Below, piece by piece: positions 9,242-18,905 of a DNA stretch of 44,665 nt. The notes beneath the pieces are model-generated. The model saw nothing but the letters and a program-made list of their open reading frames with translations. It ran no database searches and was not told where the DNA came from. The translations under genes were made by a program, and so were the position numbers. Positions within the stretch are counted from its first letter, which is position 1. Each line of letters starts with the position of its first letter. Source of the stretch: an uncultured Methylophilaceae bacterium (lineage in GTDB: Bacteria; Pseudomonadota; Gammaproteobacteria; Burkholderiales; Methylophilaceae); the NCBI GenBank assembly GCA_903870995.1, contig CAIQFD010000019.1:1-44665 (forward strand), written 5' to 3'.

Positions 9242-11164
9242 ATGAAAACTTCACGTCGCCACCTTGAATTGCTTGCCCCCGCTAAAAATGCTGATTTTGG
9301 TATTGAGGCGATTAATCATGGGGCAGATGCGGTCTATATTGGCGGCCCAGCTTATGGTGCGCGGGCTAAAGCGCCGAATACGATTGAAGACATTGCTAGG
9401 TTGGTGAAACATGCTCACCGCTTTAACGCTGAAATTTTTGTTACCTTAAATACCATCTTTCATGACAACGAATTAGAAGGTGCGCGCGAGATTGTTTATC
9501 AACTATATGATGCGGGCGTGGATGCGTTGATTGTGCAAGACATGGGTTTGATGGAAATGGATTTGCCGCCTATTCAGCTTCATGCGAGTACACAAACCGA
9601 TATCCGCACCGTTGAAAAAGCCAAGTTTTTAGATCAAGCAGGTTTTTCACAAATCGTTTTAGCGCGTGAGTTAGACTTAAAGACTATCCAGCAAATCGCC
9701 GATGAAACCACCTGCAATTTAGAGTTTTTTGTCCATGGAGCCTTGTGCGTTGCTTTTAGTGGACAATGCTTTATTAGTCATGCGCATACAGGTCGTAGCG
9801 CGAATCGTGGCGAGTGTTCGCAAGAGTGTCGTCTGCCTTATCGTTTAGAGGATCCACAAGGACGAGTGATTGGCAACGACAAGCATTACTTATCGATGAA
9901 AGATAATGACCAAAGCGCTAATTTGCGCGCTTTGATTGGCGCTGGCATTAGCTCCTTTAAAATTGAGGGGCGCTATAAAGATTTACCTTATGTAAAAAAT
10001 GCCACTGCGCATTATCGCCAGCTATTGGATGAGATTCTGCTCGATATGCCTGAGTATGCAAAAACCTCTTCTGGCATCACCACTTTTAGCTTTACGCCGC
10101 AGCCTGAAAAAACCTTTAACCGTAGCGCGACGGATTACTTTGTAAATGGTCGAAAGGCCGATATTGGCGCATTTGATACCCCTAAATTTTCGGGGGAAGA
10201 AGTGGGTAAGGTCACTAAAGTGGCTAAAGATTCTTTTGAGGTCGATAGCCAAATTGCGTTACATAATGGTGACGGCCTATGCTTTTTTGATGTGCATAAA
10301 GAGTTGGTTGGCATGCGCATTAACACCGTTGAAGGTAAGCGATTAACCCCTAATGAGATGCCAGAAGATATGCGCAGAGGGATGACGCTTTATCGCAATC
10401 GCGATCATGCTTTTATGCGCTTGTTAGAAAAAGATTCAGCCACCCGAAAAATTCCGGTGGATATGCATTTTTATGAAACCCCAGATGGTTTTGCACTCAG
10501 CGTCACGGATGCTGACGGATTAAGTGCAACTGCAGTTTGCCAAGTCGGAAAACAGCCTGCACAACAAGCAGAAAAAGCTGAAGCGAGTTTGCGAGAGCAT
10601 TTAGCAAAATTAGGGAGCACCGATTTTGTGGTGAATGTAACTTTATTGGATTTGTCGCAAGCCTGGTTCGTGCCAGCATCGAGCATTAATGCGCTTAGGC
10701 GCGATGCTGTTGAGCAGCTAATTCAAGTACGTATTGCAAGCTATCAGCGTCCTGAAAAGCGCATGCCAGCTCATCCGCCGGCTACTTATCCTGAAGATAC
10801 TTTAAGTTATTTGGCGAATGTATATAACAAAAAAGCCCGTACTTTTTATGAAAAACATGGCGTCAAAATGATTGCGGCAGCTTATGAGGCAAACCAAGAG
10901 CTAGATGAAGTGCCGCTGATGATTACCAAGCATTGTTTGCGTTTTAGTCATGGGATGTGTCCCAAAGAGGCTAAGGGCGTGATTGGCGTGCAAGGTACGG
11001 TCACCGCTGAGCCGATGACCTTGATTAATGGGAATGACAGATTTACGCTTAAGTTTGACTGTAAGCCCTGCGAAATGCACGTGATGGGCAAGATACGCAA
11101 ACCCGTGCTGCAAATGCCACCGCCGCAGCCTTTGCAATTTTATCCGAGTCGCCCTAAATCTTAA
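9242..11164 (+). CDS. rlhA: 23S rRNA 5-hydroxycytidine synthase, peptidase U32 family (RlhA)
   Basis: RlhA (YdcP in E. coli) is needed for hydroxylation of a cytidine (C2501) in 23S rRNA. The protein from ATG 9242 is 640 residues, matching RlhA length and clearly longer than the paralog TrhP/YegQ (about 450). It opens with RRHLELLAPAKN, contains GADAVYIGGPAYGAR and the U32 signature ending in SANRGECSQECRLPY, and has a C-terminal region with MITKHCLRF and KFDCKPCEMHV whose cysteines suggest iron-sulfur binding. An in-frame ATG at 9182 exists, but its extra 20 residues do not fit the family. Confidence 0.93.
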   Translation: MKTSRRHLELLAPAKNADFGIEAINHGADAVYIGGPAYGARAKAPNTIEDIARLVKHAHRFNAEIFVTLNTIFHDNELEGAREIVYQLYDAGVDALIVQDMGLMEMDLPPIQLHASTQTDIRTVEKAKFLDQAGFSQIVLARELDLKTIQQIADETTCNLEFFVHGALCVAFSGQCFISHAHTGRSANRGECSQECRLPYRLEDPQGRVIGNDKHYLSMKDNDQSANLRALIGAGISSFKIEGRYKDLPYVKNATAHYRQLLDEILLDMPEYAKTSSGITTFSFTPQPEKTFNRSATDYFVNGRKADIGAFDTPKFSGEEVGKVTKVAKDSFEVDSQIALHNGDGLCFFDVHKELVGMRINTVEGKRLTPNEMPEDMRRGMTLYRNRDHAFMRLLEKDSATRKIPVDMHFYETPDGFALSVTDADGLSATAVCQVGKQPAQQAEKAEASLREHLAKLGSTDFVVNVTLLDLSQAWFVPASSINALRRDAVEQLIQVRIASYQRPEKRMPAHPPATYPEDTLSYLANVYNKKARTFYEKHGVKMIAAAYEANQELDEVPLMITKHCLRFSHGMCPKEAKGVIGVQGTVTAEPMTLINGNDRFTLKFDCKPCEMHVMGKIRKPVLQMPPPQPLQFYPSRPKS

Positions 11165-12231
11165 GGCGCTGGATTCATCATTCGCAAATGGAGATCTTCA
11201 ATTTCCAACATTACTTCTGGCGATAGTTGTGTATCCCAAGCGTTAATATTTTCTTTGAGCTGCGCCATGTTTGTTGCGCCAATAATGGTGCTGGTGACAA
11301 ACCAACGGTGATACACGAAGGACAAGGCTAATTGTGTAGGTGTTAACCCATGCGCACGGGCTAACTCAGCATAGGCTTTGCTGGCTGGCGTGACATTCGG
11401 TTTTTTATAACGCTGTGCATAACCCAAAAACATCGTTACACGACCTTTAGCTGTCGGGTCATCAATGTATTTGCCAGTGAGGTGTCCAAATGCCAAAGGA
11501 GAGTAGGCTAATAAGCCGACGTTCTCGCGAAACAGCACTTCCGACATCCCAAATTCCATGCCGCGATTAAGTAAGTTGTAGCAGTTTTGCACTGTCGCTA
11601 CGCGCGGCAAGTCATATTCTTTGGCGATGCGTAAAAATTCCATTAAGCCCCAAGGCTGCTCATTGGATAGGCCGATGTAACGTACTTTCCCTTCTTTTAC
11701 CAATGCTGCCAATGTTTCTAACTGGTTGCGTATTGTCACCCATTCTTTGCGTTCGCCTTCGCCCAGTTTTCCAGAAACGTATTCATTGGCTGGGTCGAAT
11801 AAATATTGCCCAAACATCGGGACATTTCGTTCAGGCCAGTGCAATTGGTAAATGTCGATATAGTCCGTTTGCATGCGTTTGAGTGAGCCCTCAATCGCCT
11901 CGCGGATATTAGTGCTATCTAAGCATGGCGGGCCGCCACGTATCCAATCCATGCCGCGTCTTGGGCCAGCCACTTTGCCTCCCAAAATAATCTTGTCGCG
12001 GGACTGATTTTTGAGCCAATTGCCGATGATGTTTTCAGTTTTGGTGTAGGTGTCTGCCTTCGGCGGCACAGGATACATTTCTGCTGTGTCGATAAAGTTA
12101 ATGCCTTGAGACAAGGCGTAATCGAGTTGGTCAAATGCTTCGGCTTGTGTATTTTGGTCGCCATAAGTCATCGTGCCCAAGCAGATGGCTGAAACATTTA
12201 AATCGGTATTAGGGATGTTGCGGTATTGCAT
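11161..12231 (-). CDS. tas: NADP(H)-dependent aldo/keto reductase, Tas-like
   Basis: This is a cytosolic aldo/keto reductase. The 356-residue protein matches E. coli Tas along its length: MQYRNIPNTDLNVS start, GTMTYGDQNTQAEA, INFIDTAEMYPVPPKADT (catalytic Asp and Tyr), LKRMQTDYIDIYQLHWPER with the conserved histidine, and C-terminal TSTIIGATNMAQLKENI for cofactor binding. Its stop overlaps the end of the convergent rlhA by 4 bases. The physiological substrate is not known. The symbol is by family resemblance. Confidence 0.9.
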   Translation of the reverse strand: MQYRNIPNTDLNVSAICLGTMTYGDQNTQAEAFDQLDYALSQGINFIDTAEMYPVPPKADTYTKTENIIGNWLKNQSRDKIILGGKVAGPRRGMDWIRGGPPCLDSTNIREAIEGSLKRMQTDYIDIYQLHWPERNVPMFGQYLFDPANEYVSGKLGEGERKEWVTIRNQLETLAALVKEGKVRYIGLSNEQPWGLMEFLRIAKEYDLPRVATVQNCYNLLNRGMEFGMSEVLFRENVGLLAYSPLAFGHLTGKYIDDPTAKGRVTMFLGYAQRYKKPNVTPASKAYAELARAHGLTPTQLALSFVYHRWFVTSTIIGATNMAQLKENINAWDTQLSPEVMLEIEDLHLRMMNPAP

Positions 12232-12384
12232 GTGCTGTCCATTATTTATTTCAAGATATATTCAATTGTACCCCTTAAAAAAAGAAAAATAAGTCAGCAC
12301 GCACGTCGATGACAATATAAAAGCAATTACAATTGCGACTCGCTTTTGCGACTTTTGTTTAGCACACTTAATTGAAAGCCAGCC

Positions 12385-14328
12385 TTGTCCGCGTCAGATT
12401 CAAAATTAAATTTTATCTTTTCTGAAAAAGGGCCACTCGCCGAGGGGATTCCAGGATATCGCACGCGGCAACAACAGCTAGAAATGGCGTTGGCGATTGA
12501 AACCGCTATTCAAGAAAACAAACAACTAGTAGCTGAGGCGGGTACCGGCACAGGTAAAACCTTTGCTTATTTAGTCCCTGCCTTACTTTCAGGTGGAAAA
12601 GTGATTGTTTCAACGGGGACTAAAACACTCCAAGACCAATTATTCCATCGTGATTTACCAGCTGTGCGCGATGCCCTCAAAGTGCCTGTCACGGTTGAAA
12701 TGCTTAAAGGCCGGGCTAATTACGTATGCCATTTCCATCTAGAGCGCTCAGCCAACGAAGGTCGTTTTGTCTCACGTGAAGATGCCAATTACGTCCATGT
12801 GATTCGCAACTTTGTTGAGAACAGTAAAACTGGCGACAAGGCTGAATTAATTGAAGTACCAGAAAATGCAACGATTTGGCCGAGCGTGACCTCGACCCGT
12901 GACAATTGCATGGGGCAAGAGTGTAATTTCTACAAAGATTGTTTTGTGATGGATGCACGTAAACGCGCTTTAGCCGCTGATGTTGTCGTGGTGAATCATC
13001 ATCTATTTTTTGCCGATGTGATGTTGCGTGACGAAGGGGTGTCAGAATTATTACCTTCTGCCAATACAGTGATTTTTGACGAAGCCCATCAACTACCCGA
13101 AGTAGCTGGGCTGTTTTTTGGGGAAGATGTTTCGACGAGCCAACTTTTAGAGTTGGCGCGAGATGCCGAAGCGGAATACATCACGACGGCCAAAGATTGC
13201 CCTGCATTGCAAGAGGCTGCCAATGCTTTAGAAAAATCGGTCCGAGATTTTAGGCTTGTATTTGCTTATGAAGGCGCTCGCATGCCAGTTCAAAAAGCGT
13301 TGGCTTTGAAGAATTTTGATAGCGTTTATAGTGAGATGCAATCCAAGCTTAAAGCCTTGACCAATGTATTGGAAACTCAAGCCCCGCGTGACCCAGCACT
13401 CGAAAACTGCTGGCAACGCGGCGCAGGGTTAATGGTGCAATTGCAGCGCTGGTTAGCGGCTGAAAATGCTAACTTAGTCCGCTGGGTGGAGGTCTTTACC
13501 CAAAGCGTCCAGCTTCATGCTACGCCTTTGTCTGTTGCTGAAGGTTTTGGTAAACAGCTGAATGCTTCACCACGTGCTTGGATTTTCACTTCAGCAACGC
13601 TCGCAGTGAAAAGTGATTTCAGTCATTACATCGGCCAAATGGGGTTGAGTAATGCCAACACAGGCTATTGGGAAAGTCCCTTTGATTATGGCAAGCAAGC
13701 CTTGTTTTATGTGCCAGAGAATATGCCGGAGCCGAATAGCCCAGGTTATTCAGCGGCGGTAGCGGCGGTGGCCTTGCCTGTTATTCAAGCCAGTGGTGGC
13801 CGTGCCTTTGTTTTATGTACTTCATTAAGAGCTATGCGTGAAATTCACGCTTTATTCAAAGAAGCATTTGAACAAAATGGCATTGAGTTTCCGCTGATGA
13901 TGCAGGGCGAAAGCTCACGGAGTGAGTTGCTAGATCGATTCCGTAAAAGAGGCAATGCTGTGCTGGTGGGTAGTCAAAGTTTTTGGGAGGGTGTCGATGT
14001 CCGGGGGGAAGCCCTGTCTTGCGTGATTATCGATAAATTACCTTTTGCCCCACCTGATGATCCTGTGCTTGCAGCCCGCATTGATAAGATGAATGAGGAG
14101 GGCAAGAATGCTTTTATGGAATATCAATTGCCCTATGCGGTGATCACGCTCAAGCAAGGTGCTGGGCGATTAATTCGTGATGAGGCAGATAGTGGTGTAC
14201 TGATGATTTGCGATCCACGGTTGATTTCCAAACCATATGGTCGTCGTATTTGGCAAAGTCTTCCACCATTTAAACGCACGCGATTTTTGGCAGATGTTCA
14301 AGCCTTCTTTGAACGTACCAGTGATTAA
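12385..14328 (+). CDS. yoaA: ATP-dependent DNA helicase, YoaA/DinG-like (XPD family)
   Basis: This is a superfamily 2 iron-sulfur helicase. The 647-residue protein carries Walker A in EAGTGTGKT (51-59), the DEAH box (232-235), and four cysteines (115, 175, 180, 186) placed like an XPD-type 4Fe-4S cluster. Late motifs are GSQSFWEGVDVRG and ITLKQGAGRLIRD. The sequence follows E. coli YoaA, which works with the Pol III chi subunit at stalled forks. The start is TTG 12385 (MSASDSK), since no ATG fits; the ribosome site is weak. It is divergent from tas. Confidence 0.92.
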   Translation: MSASDSKLNFIFSEKGPLAEGIPGYRTRQQQLEMALAIETAIQENKQLVAEAGTGTGKTFAYLVPALLSGGKVIVSTGTKTLQDQLFHRDLPAVRDALKVPVTVEMLKGRANYVCHFHLERSANEGRFVSREDANYVHVIRNFVENSKTGDKAELIEVPENATIWPSVTSTRDNCMGQECNFYKDCFVMDARKRALAADVVVVNHHLFFADVMLRDEGVSELLPSANTVIFDEAHQLPEVAGLFFGEDVSTSQLLELARDAEAEYITTAKDCPALQEAANALEKSVRDFRLVFAYEGARMPVQKALALKNFDSVYSEMQSKLKALTNVLETQAPRDPALENCWQRGAGLMVQLQRWLAAENANLVRWVEVFTQSVQLHATPLSVAEGFGKQLNASPRAWIFTSATLAVKSDFSHYIGQMGLSNANTGYWESPFDYGKQALFYVPENMPEPNSPGYSAAVAAVALPVIQASGGRAFVLCTSLRAMREIHALFKEAFEQNGIEFPLMMQGESSRSELLDRFRKRGNAVLVGSQSFWEGVDVRGEALSCVIIDKLPFAPPDDPVLAARIDKMNEEGKNAFMEYQLPYAVITLKQGAGRLIRDEADSGVLMICDPRLISKPYGRRIWQSLPPFKRTRFLADVQAFFERTSD

Positions 14329-14331
14329 AGG

Positions 14332-14544
14332 CTAGCGCTGGCGAAGAGGCTTAAGTAAGTCGGATAAGCCATTGTGGTCTATCTCCTGCATCAGTTGCAA
14401 CAAACGACCGATCTCCCCTGGAGGAAAGCCCTCACGTGCAAACCAATTCAAATAATTGCCTGGCAAATCCGCAATAATGCGACCCTTGTGTTTGCCGAAC
14501 GGCATTTCCATGGAAACGAGTTTTTTAAGGTCTTCAGGTTGCAT
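14332..14544 (-). CDS. DUF3820 family small protein
   Basis: The 70-residue protein has the pattern MPFGKHKGRIIADLPGNYLNWF, typical of DUF3820 (sometimes labelled putative quorum-sensing-regulated virulence factor). No catalytic residues are evident. Its ATG overlaps the stop of the upstream Trp-rich gene by one base (TAATG), which indicates translational coupling. It converges with yoaA, leaving only 3 bases between the stops. The exact function is unknown. Confidence 0.88.
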   Translation of the reverse strand: MQPEDLKKLVSMEMPFGKHKGRIIADLPGNYLNWFAREGFPPGEIGRLLQLMQEIDHNGLSDLLKPLRQR

Positions 14545-14762
14545 TAAAGCCAGCCAGCTTTCCAGCGAATTTCGTCCGATAAGTCCCGCCAGTGAATAGT
14601 TTGATGACGTTTGCTGAGCACTGCCTCTAAAGTGACTTCGGAGACAAGTTGCGGATCAGTCGCATCTTGCAACACACGCACCACCATAAAGTGTTTTTCA
14701 CGGTTTTGCGGTTTAGTCGCTGTCCATTTTAAGTGGAGTAATTTTTTTGAGCTAAGTGCCAT
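14544..14762 (-). CDS. TIGR02450-type small Trp-rich protein
   Basis: This is a 72-residue protein with tryptophans in the family pattern: LHLKWTATKPQNREKHFMVV at the N-terminus and IHWRDLSDEIRWKAGWL at the end. The family is of unknown function and is common in gamma- and betaproteobacteria. It is the first gene of a two-gene unit with the DUF3820 gene (one-base stop/start overlap). It is divergent from arfB, with a 76-base intergenic region. Confidence 0.88.
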   Translation of the reverse strand: MALSSKKLLHLKWTATKPQNREKHFMVVRVLQDATDPQLVSEVTLEAVLSKRHQTIHWRDLSDEIRWKAGWL

Positions 14763-14838
14763 AGTTGCTATTCACTAAAGATATGCATAGTTTATCAGTC
14801 AGAATATGTTTGAACAGTTTTCTTGTTAGAATCTCCTC

Positions 14839-15264
14839 ATGAAACCAAACCCCATTATCATCCCGGAAAGTGAATACATGCTCACCGCGATGCGCGCTCA
14901 GGGCGCGGGTGGGCAAAATGTGAATAAGGTTTCTAGCGCGATTCATTTGCGCTTTGATATTCGCGCCTCATCGCTATCATTGCCCCACCAGTTGCGCCTC
15001 ATGGCACTTCGCGATTCACGCATTACCTCGGATGGTGTCATTATCATTAAAGCCCAGCAGCACCGAAGCCAAGAGATGAATAAACAAGATGCGATTGAGC
15101 GGCTTCATGCCCTAGTAAATAGTGTGGCAAAAGCGCCTGAAATAAGAAGACCAACAAGGCCAACGCTTGGCTCTCAGAAAAGACGGTTGGCGAGTAAAAG
15201 TCAGCGCGGTGAAATCAAAGCCAATCGTACACGGCTTGGTTATGGCAAAATAGAGGCTGATTAA
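14839..15264 (+). CDS. arfB: Alternative ribosome-rescue factor / peptidyl-tRNA hydrolase ArfB
   Basis: ArfB frees ribosomes stalled on truncated mRNA by hydrolysing peptidyl-tRNA. The 141-residue product has the GGQ motif (residues 24-26, in RAQGAGGQNVNKV) inside a release-factor-like domain. A basic C-terminal tail (RRLASKSQRGEIKANRTRLGY) in ArfB enters the empty mRNA channel. Length matches the family. It lies 14 bases upstream of tsaB on the same strand. Confidence 0.95.
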   Translation: MKPNPIIIPESEYMLTAMRAQGAGGQNVNKVSSAIHLRFDIRASSLSLPHQLRLMALRDSRITSDGVIIIKAQQHRSQEMNKQDAIERLHALVNSVAKAPEIRRPTRPTLGSQKRRLASKSQRGEIKANRTRLGYGKIEAD

Positions 15265-15278
15265 CATTTCACTTTTTT

Positions 15279-15968
15279 ATGCAAATCCTCGCCATCGATA
15301 CCTCTACTGAATTTTTGTCATTAGCCTTGTGGCTTAATGGACGTGTGTTGTCGCGCGATATTCATGCAGGGCAAACGCATTCCCAACAGATTTTACCTAC
15401 GCTGCGTGAATTGCTTGATGAGGCGCAGCTGGAATTAAAAGCACTCGATGGTATCGCTTTCGGTGCTGGTCCTGGCTCATTTACAGGCTTGCGTATCGCT
15501 TGCGGCGTGGCGCAAGGCTTGGCTTTTGGTGCTAACTTGCCCGTGGTTGCGGTGAGTACTTTGCAGGCGCTGGCTCAGCAAAGCGGTGCAGATAAAGTGA
15601 TTGCTTGCCTTGATGCACGTATGGGTGAAATCTACCACGCAGTTTATGAGAAAAAAAATAATGATTGGATTGAAGTCAACGCGCCAGCACTATTTAAGCC
15701 AGAAGAGGCGCCCAAAGTAACGGGTAGCGACTGGGTAGGCGTGGGCACAGGTTGGTTAGTTTATCCGGATATATTGCAAAATGTGTATGGCGAGCAATTG
15801 CGCGAAATGCCTAAGCCTGACCACAACTCACATCCCAAAGCGCTTTCAATTGCCGAACTTGCCTTACCAACTTTTAAAGCTGATTTAGCAAGGCCAGCAG
15901 ATGAAGCCGCACCAATTTATATCCGCAATAAAGTCGCGCTTAAAATGAGCGAACGGGTGAATCGCTAA
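15279..15968 (+). CDS. tsaB: tRNA threonylcarbamoyladenosine synthesis protein TsaB
   Basis: TsaB is the ASKHA-fold partner of TsaD in making t6A37 on ANN-decoding tRNAs. The 229-residue product begins MQILAIDTSTEFLSLAL and contains GAGPGSFTGLRIACGVAQGLA and ACLDARMGEIYHAVY, all diagnostic. It lacks the metal-binding HxxxH of TsaD, as expected. It is followed after one base by rimI, an arrangement common in proteobacteria. Confidence 0.95.
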   Translation: MQILAIDTSTEFLSLALWLNGRVLSRDIHAGQTHSQQILPTLRELLDEAQLELKALDGIAFGAGPGSFTGLRIACGVAQGLAFGANLPVVAVSTLQALAQQSGADKVIACLDARMGEIYHAVYEKKNNDWIEVNAPALFKPEEAPKVTGSDWVGVGTGWLVYPDILQNVYGEQLREMPKPDHNSHPKALSIAELALPTFKADLARPADEAAPIYIRNKVALKMSERVNR

Positions 15969-15969
15969 G

Positions 15970-16434
15970 ATGAACGCACAACTTAAACCCGCCAACGTAA
16001 GTTTTCGTGAGATACAAACATCGGATTTAGATGCGGTGATGCAAATCGAAATTGTGAACTTTCCATTTCCTTGGACGGCTGGCAATTTCAGAGATTCTAT
16101 TAACTCGGGGCATATTTGTGTGGTGTTGGAGATTGATAAAACTATCATTGGTTACGCTATCCTGATGATGGTGCTCGATGAAGCGCATCTGCTCAATATC
16201 AGCGTAGCACCAAGTCATAAAGGGCAAGGCTTAGGTCGTTATTTGCTCGATCACATGATGCAAATTGGCCGAGAAAGAGGCGGACTCAACATGTTTTTAG
16301 AAGTGCGCCCATCTAATGTTTCTGCTATCACGCTTTATGAAAGCATCGGCTTTAACGAAATGGGTGTGCGACCTGGATACTACCCAGCGCCCAATGGCCG
16401 CGAAAATGCAGTTTTAATGGGAGTAGCGCTATGA
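15970..16434 (+). CDS. rimI: Ribosomal protein S18 alanine N-acetyltransferase
   Basis: RimI acetylates the N-terminal alanine of ribosomal protein S18. The 154-residue GNAT protein shows FPWTAGNFRDSI, the acetyl-CoA loop in VAPSHKGQGLGRYLLD, LEVRPSNVSAITLYESIGF and RPGYYPAPNGRENAVLM, which are the RimI landmarks. It starts one base after tsaB and its TGA overlaps the next start (ATGA), so the three genes form a tight unit. Confidence 0.94.
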   Translation: MNAQLKPANVSFREIQTSDLDAVMQIEIVNFPFPWTAGNFRDSINSGHICVVLEIDKTIIGYAILMMVLDEAHLLNISVAPSHKGQGLGRYLLDHMMQIGRERGGLNMFLEVRPSNVSAITLYESIGFNEMGVRPGYYPAPNGRENAVLMGVAL

Positions 16435-17108
16435 GCTTAACGCGTGAAGATATGTTACGTGAATTAGAGCTGCTGCCTGTTTGGCGCTTAAGCTCGTCTT
16501 TTGAAGTGCCTGTAGAGGCGACTTTGGAAATTAAGCAGGAAGAGACTTCTAGCGAGGCTAAAATCATCCAGAAAATTGAAGCGGTCACTGAGCTCAAGGT
16601 TGAACCGCAGATTGAAGTAGAGGATGTGTTCGAAGCGAGAGTAATCGAATCTCAAGAACCCGATTTGCCCGATGTTGCGAATATGGACTGGGCAGAACTC
16701 AAACAATACGTGGTCGGCTCTGGCGATCAAAATGCTGATTGGGTTTTTGTGAGCAATGCGTTTACTGAAGGCGATGCAGCCTTATTGCTGGATAAAATGC
16801 TCATGGCGATTCAGCTGCAGCGTAGTAAAAATGTGTACCTCACACAGTTATCCGAACCTGATTATTTCAAACGCCAAATCGCATTGATTCAGCCGAAATT
16901 GATTGTCGCTTTTGGTGAGCAAACTGCCCAGCGACTACTTGATTCAAATGAGCCGCTAGATGCCTTGCGCGGCAAAGTGCATCAATATCAAGGTGTTTCT
17001 ATTGTTGCCAGCTATGCACCATCTCACTTGCTAGAACACACTCAAGACAAAGCTAAAGCTTGGGCAGATTTGTGTTTGGCGCGAAGCTTTGTGCAGGATG
17101 TTAAATAG
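16431..17108 (+). CDS. Degenerate UDG-fold protein, candidate Pol III psi (HolD-like) subunit
   Basis: The 225-residue protein has a short N-terminal helix-like peptide (about residues 5-20, ending PVWRL), an acidic low-complexity linker (about 22-82), and a domain resembling family 4 uracil-DNA glycosylases (VYLTQL, QIALIQPKLIVAFGEQTAQRLL, LRGKVHQYQGV, SHLLEHTQDKAKAWADLCLA). It has only one cysteine, so the family's iron-sulfur cluster is impossible, and the catalytic GEAPG-like loop reads SNAFT. It overlaps rimI by 4 bases. E. coli holD also neighbours rimI and psi has a UDG-like fold, so a psi role is plausible but inferred. Many databases would label it a uracil-DNA glycosylase. Confidence 0.6.
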   Translation: MSLTREDMLRELELLPVWRLSSSFEVPVEATLEIKQEETSSEAKIIQKIEAVTELKVEPQIEVEDVFEARVIESQEPDLPDVANMDWAELKQYVVGSGDQNADWVFVSNAFTEGDAALLLDKMLMAIQLQRSKNVYLTQLSEPDYFKRQIALIQPKLIVAFGEQTAQRLLDSNEPLDALRGKVHQYQGVSIVASYAPSHLLEHTQDKAKAWADLCLARSFVQDVK

Positions 17109-17176
17109 GCTGACGTTGAGCTGATTTAGCTATAAAATTCCACCCCTTATCACTTGTTACTTGAAAAGAAGTCGTT

Positions 17177-18889
17177 ATGCGCGCCTCACAGTTTTTTATT
17201 GCCACCCAAAAAGAAGCCCCTCAAGAGGCGGAATTAGCTAGCCATCGCTTAATGTTGCGAGCTGGTTTTATCAAGCGTTTAGGTTCAGGTCTTTACACTT
17301 GGATGCCGCTTGGTTTGCGTGTGTTGCGCAAAGTAGAAGCGGTGGTGCGGGATGAGATGAATAAGGCCGGCGGACTAGAGCTTTTGATGCCTGCGGTACA
17401 ACCAAAAGAATTGTGGGAAGAAACAGGTCGTTGGGCGGTGTTCGGCCCACAAATGCTCAAGATAGAAGATAGACATGAGCGTGAGTTTTGCTTTGGTCCA
17501 ACACATGAAGAAGTGATTACCGATATTGCCCGTCGCGAGATTAAGAGTTACAAGCAATTGCCGCTTAACTTTTACCAAGTACAAACTAAGTTTCGTGATG
17601 AAATTCGCCCACGTTTTGGCGTGATGCGCGCTCGTGAATTTATGATGAAAGATGCTTATTCATTTCACACAAATTTAGCTTCACTTGAGCAAACTTATGA
17701 GCGTATGTACCAAGCTTATTCAAACGTATTTACCCGTTTGGGCTTGGAATTCCGGGCTGTAAGAGCAGATACTGGCGCGATTGGCGGTGATGGTTCACAT
17801 GAGTTTCATGTGCTCGCTGATTCAGGTGAAGATGGTTTGGCATATTGCCCAAATTCAGACTATGCGGCGAACGTGGAATTGGCTGAGGCCTTGGCGCCAA
17901 GTGAACCACGTCAGGTGGCTGGTGAAGAAATGAAGTTGGTAGAAACGCCTAAGCAAACGACTTGCGAAGCCGTAGCAGAGTTGTTGGGAGTGAGCTTGCA
18001 ACGCACGGTTAAAGCCATTGCTTTAGTGGCAAATGATCAGTTTTACTTGCTGTTGCTCCGTGGCGACCACAGTTTGAATGAGATTAAAGTAGGTAAGCTA
18101 GATGGTTTGGCCGATTTCCGTTTTGCAACGCCTGAGGAAGTGCGCGCGAACTTGAATGATTGCCCACCTGGCTTTATTGGTCCAGTAAAAGTGGGTCCGA
18201 ATGTGACGGTGATCGCTGACCGTACAGTGGCAGCGATGAGTGATTTCATTTGTGGTGCAAACCAACCAAAACTCCATTTATCAGGCGTGAACTTTGGCCG
18301 TGATTTACCTGAGCCAAGTTTAGTGGCGGATATACGGAATGTGATTGATGGCGATGCGAGCCCAGATGGCAAAGGTATATTGGCCTTATGTCGCGGGATT
18401 GAAGTTGGTCATATTTTCCAATTACGTACTAAATATGCACAAGCGATGAATGCGACTTACCTTGATGAACAAGGTCAAACCCAAGTGATGGAGATGGGTT
18501 GTTATGGCATTGGTGTGTCACGTATTGTGGGTGCAGCGATTGAGCAAGGTAACGATGAGCGTGGAATTGTATTTCCAACCAGTCTCGCGCCTTTTCAGGT
18601 GGCAATTGCGCCAATTGGCATGGATAAGAGCGATGCAGTGAAAGAAGCGGCAACGAAGCTTTATAGTGACTTGTTAGCAGCTGGTGTGGATGTGTTGCTT
18701 GATGACCGTGGTGAGCGCCCAGGTGTGATGTTTGCTGAGATGGAGTTAATTGGGATTCCGCATCGTATTGTGATTGGCGACCGTGGATTGAAAGAAAATC
18801 AAGTCGAATACCAAGCGCGTATTTCCACTGAAGCCCAAGCGGTTTCATTGAATGAAATTGTTGGGTTTATCACCAAAGCATTGAGCTAA
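17177..18889 (+). CDS. proS: Prolyl-tRNA synthetase (bacterial type with editing domain)
   Basis: ProS charges tRNA-Pro and clears mischarged Ala-tRNA-Pro. The 570-residue product starts [15 protein letters not shown] and carries class II motif 1 ([19 protein letters not shown]), motif 2 ([19 protein letters not shown]) and motif 3 ([17 protein letters not shown]). The YbaK-like editing insertion occupies roughly residues 230-390 ([15 protein letters not shown] region). The anticodon-binding domain ends the protein. It is followed after 16 bases by a lytic transglycosylase gene. Confidence 0.97.
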   Translation: MRASQFFIATQKEAPQEAELASHRLMLRAGFIKRLGSGLYTWMPLGLRVLRKVEAVVRDEMNKAGGLELLMPAVQPKELWEETGRWAVFGPQMLKIEDRHEREFCFGPTHEEVITDIARREIKSYKQLPLNFYQVQTKFRDEIRPRFGVMRAREFMMKDAYSFHTNLASLEQTYERMYQAYSNVFTRLGLEFRAVRADTGAIGGDGSHEFHVLADSGEDGLAYCPNSDYAANVELAEALAPSEPRQVAGEEMKLVETPKQTTCEAVAELLGVSLQRTVKAIALVANDQFYLLLLRGDHSLNEIKVGKLDGLADFRFATPEEVRANLNDCPPGFIGPVKVGPNVTVIADRTVAAMSDFICGANQPKLHLSGVNFGRDLPEPSLVADIRNVIDGDASPDGKGILALCRGIEVGHIFQLRTKYAQAMNATYLDEQGQTQVMEMGCYGIGVSRIVGAAIEQGNDERGIVFPTSLAPFQVAIAPIGMDKSDAVKEAATKLYSDLLAAGVDVLLDDRGERPGVMFAEMELIGIPHRIVIGDRGLKENQVEYQARISTEAQAVSLNEIVGFITKALS

Positions 18890-18905
18890 GGGAGTAGGGC
18901 GAATC

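Noticed and set aside
16431-17108. Active family 4 uracil-DNA glycosylase
   Set aside because: The four iron-sulfur cysteines are absent (one cysteine in the whole protein) and the catalytic loop is not conserved.
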